In this document: positions 1 to 4,948 of the stretch, one piece after another
Layout: each line of letters starts with the position of its first letter
How positions within the stretch are numbered: position 1 is the first letter of the stretch
From: an archaeon
GTDB taxonomy: Archaea; Iainarchaeota; Iainarchaeia; Iainarchaeales; CSSED10-239
Direction of reading: 5' to 3'
Assembly (NCBI GenBank): GCA_023230325.1
Contig: JALNXN010000029.1
Coordinates: forward strand, 1-5,848
DNA length: 5,848 bases
Program-made: the position numbers and the translations under genes
The notes under the pieces: model-generated
What the model saw: only the letters and a program-made list of their open reading frames with translations
Databases searched by the model: none
What the model was told of the DNA's origin: nothing

Positions 1-40
1 TATTATTTACTCAATAAAAATATTAATTTAATTAGTGTAT

Positions 41-970
41 ATGAAAACAGAAAATATCTATATTATTGGACATAAATCTCCGGACACTGACAGCGTTTGT
101 TCATCTATTGCTTATGCTGAATATATGCGAGAGAAAAAAATAAATGCGATTCCAGTAATCTGCGAAGAATTAAATCCAGAAACAGAATATGTACTTAGTT
201 ATTTTGGAGTTGATGCTCCTTTGAAATTAGATTCAATAAAAGGTAAAAAGGTAATCTTAGTTGATCATAATGAAACTATTCAGAGTCCAGAAGGAATTGA
301 AGAGGCTGAAGTGATCGAAGTGGTAGATCATCATAAAATAGGATGTCAATTTTCTAGTCCAATAGCTTTTCAAACAAAACCTTTTGGATCAACAGCGACC
401 ATAATCGCTCAAAAAATGTTTAACGAAAATTTTAAAATAACTAAGAAGTTAGCCGGGCTTCTGTTGTCAGCCATTTTATCGGATACTGTTATATTTAAAT
501 CAAGCACTGCGACAAAAGAAGACATTGAGATAGCAGAGAAATTAAGTAAGATTGCCGAAATAAAAGATATTAAAAACTTTGGAATCGAAATAAAAAAGAA
601 AAAGTCAAACTTAAAAGGAATGACAGCTGAGAAAATTATTTATTCTGATTTTAAGACTTTTGAAGAAAATAGCAAAAAATTTGGCATTGGACAAATTGAA
701 ATAGTTGATTTAAAAGAAGCAATGGAACAAAAAGAAGACCTTCTTAAAGCAATTGAAAAAATAGTAAATGAGGAAAAGTTTTCATTTTTAATATTAATGA
801 TCACAGATATTATTAACGAAGGGTCAGAACTACTAATATGCGGAGAAAAAGATTATCTTGAAAAAGCATTTAATGTAAAGATTGAAGAGAATTCAATATA
901 TCTAAAAAATATGATGTCTCGAAAAAAAGACCTTTTGCCTTTAATTATAAAAGAGATAAACAAGTCATGA
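41..970 (+). CDS. ppaC: Manganese-dependent inorganic pyrophosphatase (family II, DHH superfamily)
   Basis: Cytosolic enzyme that hydrolyses pyrophosphate to two phosphates and so pulls nucleic-acid and aminoacyl-tRNA synthesis forward. The 309-residue length is normal for family II. Visible metal-site motifs are GHKSPDTDS (H11, D15, D17), VDHNE (D75), VVDHHKIG (D96, H97, H98) and LSDTV (D148), all in the N-terminal DHH domain. The C-terminal DHHA2 domain carries SRKKD at 293-297, the substrate-phosphate binding motif. No CBS or DRTGG regulatory insert is present, so this is the short, constitutive form. An in-frame GTG lies two codons upstream (position 35). I chose the ATG at 41 because the motif spacing then matches the family. 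There is no Shine-Dalgarno sequence. The gene ends in TGA and no terminator hairpin is obvious after it. Family assignment is nearly certain. Confidence 0.96.
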   Translation: MKTENIYIIGHKSPDTDSVCSSIAYAEYMREKKINAIPVICEELNPETEYVLSYFGVDAPLKLDSIKGKKVILVDHNETIQSPEGIEEAEVIEVVDHHKIGCQFSSPIAFQTKPFGSTATIIAQKMFNENFKITKKLAGLLLSAILSDTVIFKSSTATKEDIEIAEKLSKIAEIKDIKNFGIEIKKKKSNLKGMTAEKIIYSDFKTFEENSKKFGIGQIEIVDLKEAMEQKEDLLKAIEKIVNEEKFSFLILMITDIINEGSELLICGEKDYLEKAFNVKIEENSIYLKNMMSRKKDLLPLIIKEINKS

Positions 971-1001
971 GATTCGTTTAAAGCAAAAATATTCCTCGAA
1001 A

Positions 1002-1050
1002 GGGTGCTTGAGTATCAAAGTGACGCACTCGGAACTTTAGATTGAGAAGG
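1002..1050 (+). repeat. Intergenic structured repeat, copy A
   Basis: First and most divergent of three same-orientation copies. It shares GTGACGCA (1020-1027) and a GAACTTTAGATTGAG block (1032-1046) with copies B and C. It can form a 6-bp stem, GGGTGC (1002-1007) with GCACTC (1025-1030). Alternatively CTCGG (1028-1032) can pair with TTGAG (1042-1046). It starts about 30 nt after the pyrophosphatase stop and ends about 70 nt before the first NYN gene. Function is unknown: a structured RNA leader, a recombination site or a small dispersed repeat are all possible. Confidence 0.75.
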
Positions 1051-1089
1051 AATGGAGAGAAAAATATAGAAAAAGGTAATATAAATTGA

Positions 1090-1095
1090 TATAAT
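1090..1095 (+). promoter_or_regulatory. Possible -10 box for the first NYN gene
   Basis: A perfect TATAAT lies 28 nt before the ATG at 1123. No good -35 box is present 16-18 bp upstream, and the surrounding DNA is very AT-rich, so this is only a weak promoter call. If it is real, the transcript leader would be about 20 nt and would exclude repeat copy A. Confidence 0.35.
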
Positions 1096-1122
1096 TTTAT
1101 TAAGATAAAAATTTCTTATTTT

Positions 1123-1644
1123 ATGAAAAGAGAAGAATCGTTAGAACAAAATCTAGCTTTTATAGATGGACAAAATTTATACAGAGGAACTACAATGACT
1201 AATCCTAAGTGGGAAGTTGATCTCTTTAAATTTAGGAAATATTTAACCGAAAAATATGATATTCAAAAAGCTTATTATTTTTTAGGGTTTCTTGATGAAG
1301 GCAATCAAAATCTTTATGACGAAATACAGGAGGCAGGTTTTATTATAAAATTTCGTGAACATAATTCAGCTATGATTGGAAAAAAGAAAGGAAATGTTGA
1401 TTCTGATATTATTTTTGACATTATGAAAAGAATATATAAAAAAGAAGTTTTTGATAGAATAGTTTTAGTTTCGGGAGATGGGGATTATAGAATGTTAGTA
1501 GATTTTTTAATCGAAGAAAATAGGTTTAAGAAGGTTTTATTTCCGAATAAAGATTTTGCATCTTCTTTGTATAAAAATATCACGAGGGTATATTTTGATT
1601 ATTTGATTAATATTAAGCATTTAATAGAAAAAATAGAAGAATAA
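1123..1644 (+). CDS. NYN domain protein (LabA/DUF88-type, PIN-like nuclease)
   Basis: Single-domain protein of 173 residues covering a whole NYN fold. The expected acidic residues are in order: FIDGQN (D15, N18) at the end of strand 1, GNVDSD (D93, D95) in the middle, and VSGDGDY (D119, D121) near residue 120. These form the metal site of PIN/NYN-type RNases, so a metal-dependent ribonuclease is the likely activity. The RNA target cannot be told from sequence. There is no signal peptide or membrane segment. The lysine-rich stretch KKKG (87-90) before the central aspartates is a plausible RNA contact. The gene is a single-gene unit, with repeat copy A upstream and a strong terminator hairpin directly after the stop. 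The ATG at 1123 has no Shine-Dalgarno sequence. It is not closely similar to the second NYN protein in this window, so a recent tandem duplication is unlikely. Confidence 0.87.
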   Translation: MKREESLEQNLAFIDGQNLYRGTTMTNPKWEVDLFKFRKYLTEKYDIQKAYYFLGFLDEGNQNLYDEIQEAGFIIKFREHNSAMIGKKKGNVDSDIIFDIMKRIYKKEVFDRIVLVSGDGDYRMLVDFLIEENRFKKVLFPNKDFASSLYKNITRVYFDYLINIKHLIEKIEE

Positions 1645-1646
1645 AA

Positions 1647-1674
1647 AAAAGGGGGCCTTTGCAGGGACCCTTTT
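1647..1674 (+). terminator. Intrinsic terminator after the first NYN gene
   Basis: AAAAGGG (1647-1653) pairs with CCCTTTT (1668-1674). An inner CC (1656-1657) pairs with GG (1664-1665) across a small GG/GA internal loop, closing a TTTGCA loop. It begins 2 nt after the stop codon and is followed by a U-rich tail. The A-tract/T-tract symmetry would allow it to work in both directions. Confidence 0.8.
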
Positions 1675-1721
1675 GTCTTGATATCTATCTTATATCATTA
1701 TGTATAAAAAATGTCAATTTG

Positions 1722-1766
1722 GAATGGGTCTGTTGTGTGACACATTCAGAACTTTGGATTGGGCAG
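1722..1766 (+). repeat. Intergenic structured repeat, copy B
   Basis: Second copy, identical to copy C over a 21-bp run (1743-1763) that includes AGAACTTTGGATTGGG. GAATG (1722-1726) can pair perfectly with CATTC (1743-1747), leaving a 16-nt loop that contains the conserved GTGAC (1737-1741). TTCAG (1745-1749) can alternatively pair, with several G-U wobbles, to TTGGG (1759-1763). It lies after the terminator of the first NYN gene and 28 nt before the -35 box of the second, so it would not be in the leader if that promoter is the one used. Confidence 0.85.
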
Positions 1767-1793
1767 AAATTAAAAAAGAGAACATAAAACATA

Positions 1794-1821
1794 TTGACTT
1801 TTTTAATATATTAAATATAAT
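1794..1821 (+). promoter_or_regulatory. Sigma-70-type promoter for the second NYN gene
   Basis: TTGACT (1794-1799) is followed after 16 bp by a perfect TATAAT (1816-1821). This is the best promoter match in the window. The start of transcription would be near 1828, only a few bases before the hairpin at 1835, giving a leader of about 55 nt before the ATG at 1884. Confidence 0.7.
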
Positions 1822-1834
1822 ATAGATATACACA

Positions 1835-1868
1835 CCTCAACCAGCCGAAAGGTCCGTTGAGGTTTTTT
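1835..1868 (+). terminator. Terminator-like hairpin in the leader of the second NYN gene (possible attenuator)
   Basis: CCTCAAC (1835-1841) pairs perfectly with GTTGAGG (1856-1862), and an inner CC-GAAA-GG can stack inside. Six T residues follow at once (1863-1868). It sits between a strong promoter and the start codon at 1884. The preceding gene already has its own terminator at 1647-1674. It would therefore stop most transcripts about 40 nt after initiation unless it is read through, or it yields a tiny RNA. Confidence 0.7.
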
Positions 1869-1883
1869 AAAACAAACTTACTC

Positions 1884-2459
1884 ATGAAAAGAATTTTACT
1901 CATAGATGGAGAAAATCTAAAAGGGAAAATTAAAGCAGTTTTTGAAAGCCAAAAGGAAAATGATCTTGTTTGGCATAATTATGATTTCAAAGGACTTTTT
2001 AATAAAGTCCTTGAGGGTTTGGAAATTGATGAAGTATGTTTTTATTTTGCTCGTATAAAAATGCATTTTCAAAGCATTGAAAAATCAAAACAATTAATAG
2101 AAGAGCAGAGACTATTAAAGACTCATTTGGAAAATTCTGGATTTAAAGTAGTGATGGCTGGAAGTGTGCGTGGAAATGTTGATAAAAATAATACTTTAGT
2201 TTTTAAAGAAAAAGGAGTGGATGTGAGAATCGGAGTAGATATGATTGTTTTAGCTTGTGACAAAAAATTTGATTCAATAGTTTTAGGTAGCTCTGACTCC
2301 GATTTACAACCAGCTATTAAAGAAGTTGTTAGAAGGGGAGTGGAATGTATTTATCTTGGGTTTGAAACAAGGCCCAATAAAGGAATGACTTTTACAACTT
2401 CAAGGACTATTCTTATTAGAAATTCAGAAGTTATAAATTTTAAAAATAAAAACGTCTAA
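1884..2459 (+). CDS. NYN domain protein (second, LabA/DUF88-type)
   Basis: A 191-residue NYN nuclease-fold protein, longer than the first. The metal-site acids are in order: LLIDGEN (D8, N11), GVDVRIGVDM (D113, D119) and GSSDSDL (D138, D140), the last being the classic SSDSD form of the family. About 95 residues separate the first and second motifs. A probable metal-dependent ribonuclease with unknown target; cytosolic, with no signal peptide or membrane segment. An in-frame TTG at 1857 would add nine residues, but that codon sits in the stem of the leader hairpin, and the fold begins naturally at MKRILLIDGEN, so I use the ATG at 1884. The gene has its own promoter and terminator. Its stop codon falls in the loop of the downstream hairpin. 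Confidence 0.88.
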   Translation: MKRILLIDGENLKGKIKAVFESQKENDLVWHNYDFKGLFNKVLEGLEIDEVCFYFARIKMHFQSIEKSKQLIEEQRLLKTHLENSGFKVVMAGSVRGNVDKNNTLVFKEKGVDVRIGVDMIVLACDKKFDSIVLGSSDSDLQPAIKEVVRRGVECIYLGFETRPNKGMTFTTSRTILIRNSEVINFKNKNV

Positions 2460-2469
2460 ATGACGTTTT
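2449..2469 (+). terminator. Hairpin terminator overlapping the stop of the second NYN gene
   Basis: AAAACGTC (2449-2456) pairs perfectly over 8 bp with GACGTTTT (2462-2469). The five-base loop TAAAT contains the stop codon TAA (2457-2459). A weak T-rich tail (ACTTTTC) follows. The A/T flanks suit a two-way terminator. Repeat copy C begins 8 nt later. Confidence 0.65.
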
Positions 2470-2476
2470 ACTTTTC

Positions 2477-2523
2477 GATGGGTCGGTTACGTGACGCATT
2501 CAGAACTTTGGATTGGGAAGAGG
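2477..2523 (+). repeat. Intergenic structured repeat, copy C
   Basis: Third copy. It shares GTGACGCA (2491-2498) exactly with copy A and AGAACTTTGGATTGGG (2502-2517) exactly with copy B. GATG (2477-2480) can pair with CATT (2497-2500) across a 16-nt loop, the same geometry as in copy B. The distance from GTGAC to the AAC of the second block is 13 nt in all three copies. This is the last copy in the window and marks the junction between the NYN genes and the accessory-looking right part. Confidence 0.85.
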
Positions 2524-2554
2524 TAAATATGGAACTCTCTGACATTAGTGTTAT

Positions 2555-2572
2555 ATTGTAAAGAATTGTAAA
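2555..2572 (+). promoter_or_regulatory. Direct repeat ATTGTAAA, possible operator of the toxin-antitoxin pair
   Basis: ATTGTAAA occurs at 2555-2562 and again at 2565-2572, a spacing of exactly 10 bp or one helical turn, 80-97 nt before the antitoxin start. Repeats on the same DNA face suit a dimeric regulator. TTGTAA at 2556 with TATTCT 17 bp downstream could be a weak promoter here. TATAAA at 2601 is another possible -10 box. The AT-rich background makes all of these uncertain. Confidence 0.3.
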
Positions 2573-2651
2573 TTATGTTATTCTTTAAAAAAGATATTGA
2601 TATAAATAAATATAGCACTTAGTTTTGGTTATTATTTAATTTTATAACATA

Positions 2652-3182
2652 ATGAATCTTTTAGAAGAAACAATAATATTTATTTTAAGCCAAATATATA
2701 AGGTTAAAAAGGATAATTTATCTCAAATAGAGTTATTTAAGCTTCTTTATTTAATAGAAACAGAATCTTATAGATATACTGGAGATAGTTTTTTTAATGA
2801 GGAAGTTTTATTTACTAGAGATAAAAATGGACCAATATCAGTAGATGTTTATAAAGCACTTGATAATTTGTCTGATTTTGTACAGAAGAAAGAAGAAAAA
2901 AAGCCAGATTATCTTTATAAAAGGCATTCTTTTTATATTAAAGAAGGCGTTAAATACGAATTAAAAAAATTAAGACAAGATCAGAAGCTTTTTATTAATA
3001 GCGTTTTATTATCTTTTGGCGGATTAGCTATAAAAAGGTTGAAGGAAAAAGCTTACGAAACCGAACCAATGCTTGATATGATAAGCAAAGAACAAAAAAG
3101 GGGTGTTGAGTGCTTTAAGGGAGCTAGTTTAAATTTTAAAACCATTAAACTTGATAAGGATATGAAAGAAATTTATGGATAG
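2652..3182 (+). CDS. Panacea-domain antitoxin (DUF4065/SocA-like)
   Basis: A 176-residue protein with the Panacea (PF13274-type) layout. KLLYLIETESYRYTG at 30-44 matches the KLLYLID...TG helix. Then come FTRDKNGPISVDVYKAL (54-70), matching the MKHGPVP..VYdaL block, and YETEPMLDM (135-143), matching the aHe.P region near the end of the domain. Panacea proteins are known antitoxins that pair with many unrelated toxins (PanA/PanT pairs). The next gene starts inside this one with an 8-nt overlap (ATGGATAG), the usual arrangement of a translationally coupled pair, which supports the antitoxin role. There is no added DNA-binding domain, so autoregulation is not evident. No Shine-Dalgarno sequence precedes the ATG. 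Domain call is good; pairing is an inference from position. Confidence 0.82.
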   Translation: MNLLEETIIFILSQIYKVKKDNLSQIELFKLLYLIETESYRYTGDSFFNEEVLFTRDKNGPISVDVYKALDNLSDFVQKKEEKKPDYLYKRHSFYIKEGVKYELKKLRQDQKLFINSVLLSFGGLAIKRLKEKAYETEPMLDMISKEQKRGVECFKGASLNFKTIKLDKDMKEIYG

Positions 3183-3597
3183 TTATAAAATAGGAGACAT
3201 TTTATACTTCTTATCATATTATTTTACAGACACAAATGAATGCGCTCCACATTATGCAATGGTTATATTGCCATCAATTTTAATGGAATATGAAAGTCAG
3301 ATTTTATGTTGCGTTATTACATCAAATCAGGGGGCTAAAAAGAAAAAATATTGTATTTCTCTTTCTTTAGATATTCATAAATGTTTTGATAGAGAAACAT
3401 TTTGTTGTTTAAATAGAAGAGATATAGAGTCTCTTGGAGATTTAGATTTAAGTAAAAAACTTCCGTTATCGATATTAACAAAAGATGAGCTTAGAAAATG
3501 TTTTAAATTATTTAAAAACATTAAGCATTCTCCCATCCAAAATAATTATTTTGTACCAGTCATTGTGAGAGAATGGAAGAGATCTCTAATTGTTTAA
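3175..3597 (+). CDS. Probable toxin partner of the Panacea antitoxin, weakly PemK/MazF-like
   Basis: A 140-residue protein I do not recognise with confidence. The start overlaps the antitoxin end by 8 nt, so the two are surely cotranscribed. The order KIGDILYF (5-12), a TD-containing loop, HYAMVIL (26-32), CCVITSN (45-51), FCCLNRRDIESLG (76-88) and LTKDELRKCFKLF (101-113) recalls the PemK/Kid/MazF SH3-like barrel: GDIV start, alvIs strand, central vdrl strand, C-terminal helix. The usual RP pair after the first loop is replaced by PHY, so identity is uncertain. If MazF-like, it would cleave mRNA. It has eight cysteines (23, 45, 46, 60, 70, 77, 78, 109), many for its size and with no regular zinc-finger spacing. 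There is no signal peptide or clear membrane segment. An unrelated toxin fold is quite possible. Confidence 0.6.
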   Translation: MDSYKIGDILYFLSYYFTDTNECAPHYAMVILPSILMEYESQILCCVITSNQGAKKKKYCISLSLDIHKCFDRETFCCLNRRDIESLGDLDLSKKLPLSILTKDELRKCFKLFKNIKHSPIQNNYFVPVIVREWKRSLIV

Positions 3598-3609
3598 TAT
3601 ATTAAACAA
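3590..3609. promoter_or_regulatory. Perfect 20-bp palindrome between the toxin gene and the next gene
   Basis: TTGTTTAATATATTAAACAA is a perfect inverted repeat with no spacer. It contains the toxin stop codon (TAA, 3595-3597) and ends 3 nt before the ATG at 3613. No T-run follows, so it is a poor terminator. A dimeric repressor site acting on the downstream gene, or a hairpin masking its start, would fit. The A/T content lowers its significance, but the full 20-bp symmetry is more than expected by chance at this spot. Confidence 0.5.
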
Positions 3610-3612
3610 ATT

Positions 3613-4728
3613 ATGCTTTCAAGACTTACAGAACAACAGCTATTTAATTATTGGAGATTAGTGTATTGGTTTAATTTAGAAAAAAATAGAGAAAAAAGAA
3701 AAATCTTGATAAGTTTTCAAGATTTATATACGGAATTTAATCAATCAGTAGGCATTTGTGTTTTTAACATAATTCAATTATTTAATATTTTAAAGATTAA
3801 TTTTAAATCTATTGAGTTTAGCAAAGAAATGTATTCATCTTGTCGTGGGAGCAAGAGAGAATCTGAACTTTTAAAAAATAATAAAAATAGTAAAAATTAT
3901 CAACTTATTACTAGAGTATTTAACAATAATATTTCAAAAAAAGATTTAGAAGACTTGATTATTACACCCAAAGAAATAAACTTTTTATTAGAATTTATAT
4001 GTTTTGAAATTAAAGATGAAGATATTTTTAAAGTAGTAGAATTTTTAAATATATATATAGAAAAATTTATTGATGATAAATTGCTAACAGAAAATCAGAA
4101 TTTTTATAATTTTAAAAATCAAGAAGAGAGAACCGAGTTTTTTTTAAAAGAAAATTTAAAGTTTGGTAAAAATTTTATTATAAAATATGACCCAGAAGAC
4201 ATTATTTTAAAAGATGATGCTTTTCTTTTTATACATACCTTATTGGCTTTAGAGAAATTAGGATATTTAAAGATTGAAGAATTATATACTTTTTATTGGG
4301 GGGAAAATCCTAAAGATCATACAAAAGATTATAAGGCAAAAGTTTCTTTAAATGATTTATTCTATTCAGATTATTATAATGAGAGCGAGAACAAGATAAT
4401 AATACATAACGAAGGAAGTGGTAGAATTGAATTTGTTGATAAAATTTTGTTTTTTAAAAATAAGCAATTTAATTTCAGCAATAGTCCCAATCAATACGAG
4501 CTACTTGGAACTTTGTTTAAAGATATCCAAAAAGAATGGAATTATGATGAAATAGAGGAAGATTGGGATCCTACATGTTATGAAGAGAGATTAAAACAAA
4601 AAGATTATTGGAAAAGATTTTATAATTCTGCAAAAGAAATTAATAAAAAGATAGCGATTGAAACTGGAATTAAGGATTTTCTTTTAATGGACACTAAACA
4701 AGTTAAAGTAAATACGAGATATAAATAA
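3613..4728 (+). CDS. Orphan protein of 371 residues, possible winged-helix-like C-terminus
   Basis: I do not recognise this family with certainty. The protein is rich in K, N, I and F and mostly alpha-helical in appearance, with no signal peptide or membrane segment. The N-terminus (1-25) is helical with aromatic residues (FNYWRLVYWF at 11-20). A middle region at 200-245 contains LLALEKLGYLKIEELYTFYW. The C-terminal part is the most ordered: a hydrophobic strand-like IEFVDKILFF (272-281), QYELLGTLF (294-302), then a tryptophan-spaced WNYDEIEEDWD stretch (309-319), a helix around 333-347 and a final TGIKDFLLMDTKQVKVN strand pair (351-367). This order resembles a winged helix-turn-helix domain, so a DNA-binding or regulatory role is an inference. 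It lies between the toxin-antitoxin pair and the phage-type replication genes, so it is probably element-borne. It begins 3 nt after a perfect palindrome that could control it. Confidence 0.7.
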   Translation: MLSRLTEQQLFNYWRLVYWFNLEKNREKRKILISFQDLYTEFNQSVGICVFNIIQLFNILKINFKSIEFSKEMYSSCRGSKRESELLKNNKNSKNYQLITRVFNNNISKKDLEDLIITPKEINFLLEFICFEIKDEDIFKVVEFLNIYIEKFIDDKLLTENQNFYNFKNQEERTEFFLKENLKFGKNFIIKYDPEDIILKDDAFLFIHTLLALEKLGYLKIEELYTFYWGENPKDHTKDYKAKVSLNDLFYSDYYNESENKIIIHNEGSGRIEFVDKILFFKNKQFNFSNSPNQYELLGTLFKDIQKEWNYDEIEEDWDPTCYEERLKQKDYWKRFYNSAKEINKKIAIETGIKDFLLMDTKQVKVNTRYK

Positions 4729-4736
4729 TTCTTATG

Positions 4737-4756
4737 AAGTTCATATAAGTTCATAT
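4737..4756 (+). repeat. Tandem 10-bp direct repeat (iteron-like)
   Basis: AAGTTCATAT is repeated twice head to tail without a gap, and the second copy runs on into AACT. The last unit also contains a short inverted pair (AGTT...AACT, 4748-4760). The period of 10 bp is one helical turn. It lies just after the 371-residue gene and about 185 nt before the replication initiator gene. It could be a binding site for the initiator or for a regulator of the two replication-region genes. Confidence 0.5.
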
Positions 4757-4776
4757 AACTGTCTATTCTATAAAAT

Positions 4777-4801
4777 AAGCTTACAATATGTAAGTTTTTT
4801 T
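4777..4801 (+). terminator. Intrinsic terminator just ahead of the 47-residue gene
   Basis: CTTACA (4780-4785) pairs perfectly with TGTAAG (4789-4794) around a 3-nt ATA loop. The flanking AAG extends the stem against the first T residues. Seven T residues follow (4795-4801). It ends the transcript from the toxin-antitoxin and orphan genes. It lies only 3 nt before the next start codon, so it could also act in the leader of the downstream genes if their promoter lies upstream of it. Confidence 0.7.
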
Positions 4802-4804
4802 ATT

Positions 4805-4948
4805 ATGCAAGAAAAAAAGAGATTAAAATTAGATGGAATAAAAGAATTTAATAGAGATTCCGATCTTGTTGACTTTTTTGATTTGCTTTTAAAGATTGAT
4901 AAAAGAAATAATCCAGACCTATATAAGATTGAAGAAGAACATGATTGA
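4805..4948 (+). CDS. Small acidic protein of 47 residues, upstream of the replication initiator
   Basis: A short open frame from ATG at 4805 to TGA at 4946-4948. No other usable start codon was found in this frame back to 4745. Its last 8 nt overlap the start of the replication initiator (ATGATTGA), the hallmark of translational coupling, which is the main reason to believe it. The protein has a basic N-terminus (MQEKKRLKLDG), then a helical acidic-hydrophobic stretch with DSDLVDFFDLLLKID (18-32) and NNPDLYKIEEEHD (35-47). It has no signal peptide, helix-turn-helix or metal motif. I do not recognise a family. The helical middle would suit a small partner or dimerising peptide for the replication protein, but that is a guess. 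Confidence 0.62.
   Translation: MQEKKRLKLDGIKEFNRDSDLVDFFDLLLKIDKRNNPDLYKIEEEHD

Noticed and set aside
35..40. GTG start two codons before the pyrophosphatase ATG
   Set aside because: Possible but unneeded. With the ATG at 41 the metal-site residue numbers agree closely with known family II enzymes.
1743..1763. tRNA anticodon arm or tRNA-like element in the repeated block
   Set aside because: The loop and stem do not give a 5-bp/7-nt anticodon arm, and no acceptor or T-arm (GTTCGA) is nearby.
1857..1883. TTG start adding nine residues to the second NYN protein
   Set aside because: The TTG lies in the 3' arm of the leader hairpin and its T-run would be translated as RFFK. The NYN fold starts cleanly at the ATG at 1884.
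1002..2523. CRISPR array or integron attC sites
   Set aside because: Copies are hundreds of bases apart with genes between them, so this is not CRISPR. GTTRRRY/RYYYAAC core pairs at the element ends are not evident, and no integrase is visible, so a true attC cannot be claimed.
3578..3587. AGAGATCTCT palindrome
   Set aside because: Only 10 bp and wholly within the toxin coding sequence; expected by chance in a window this size.
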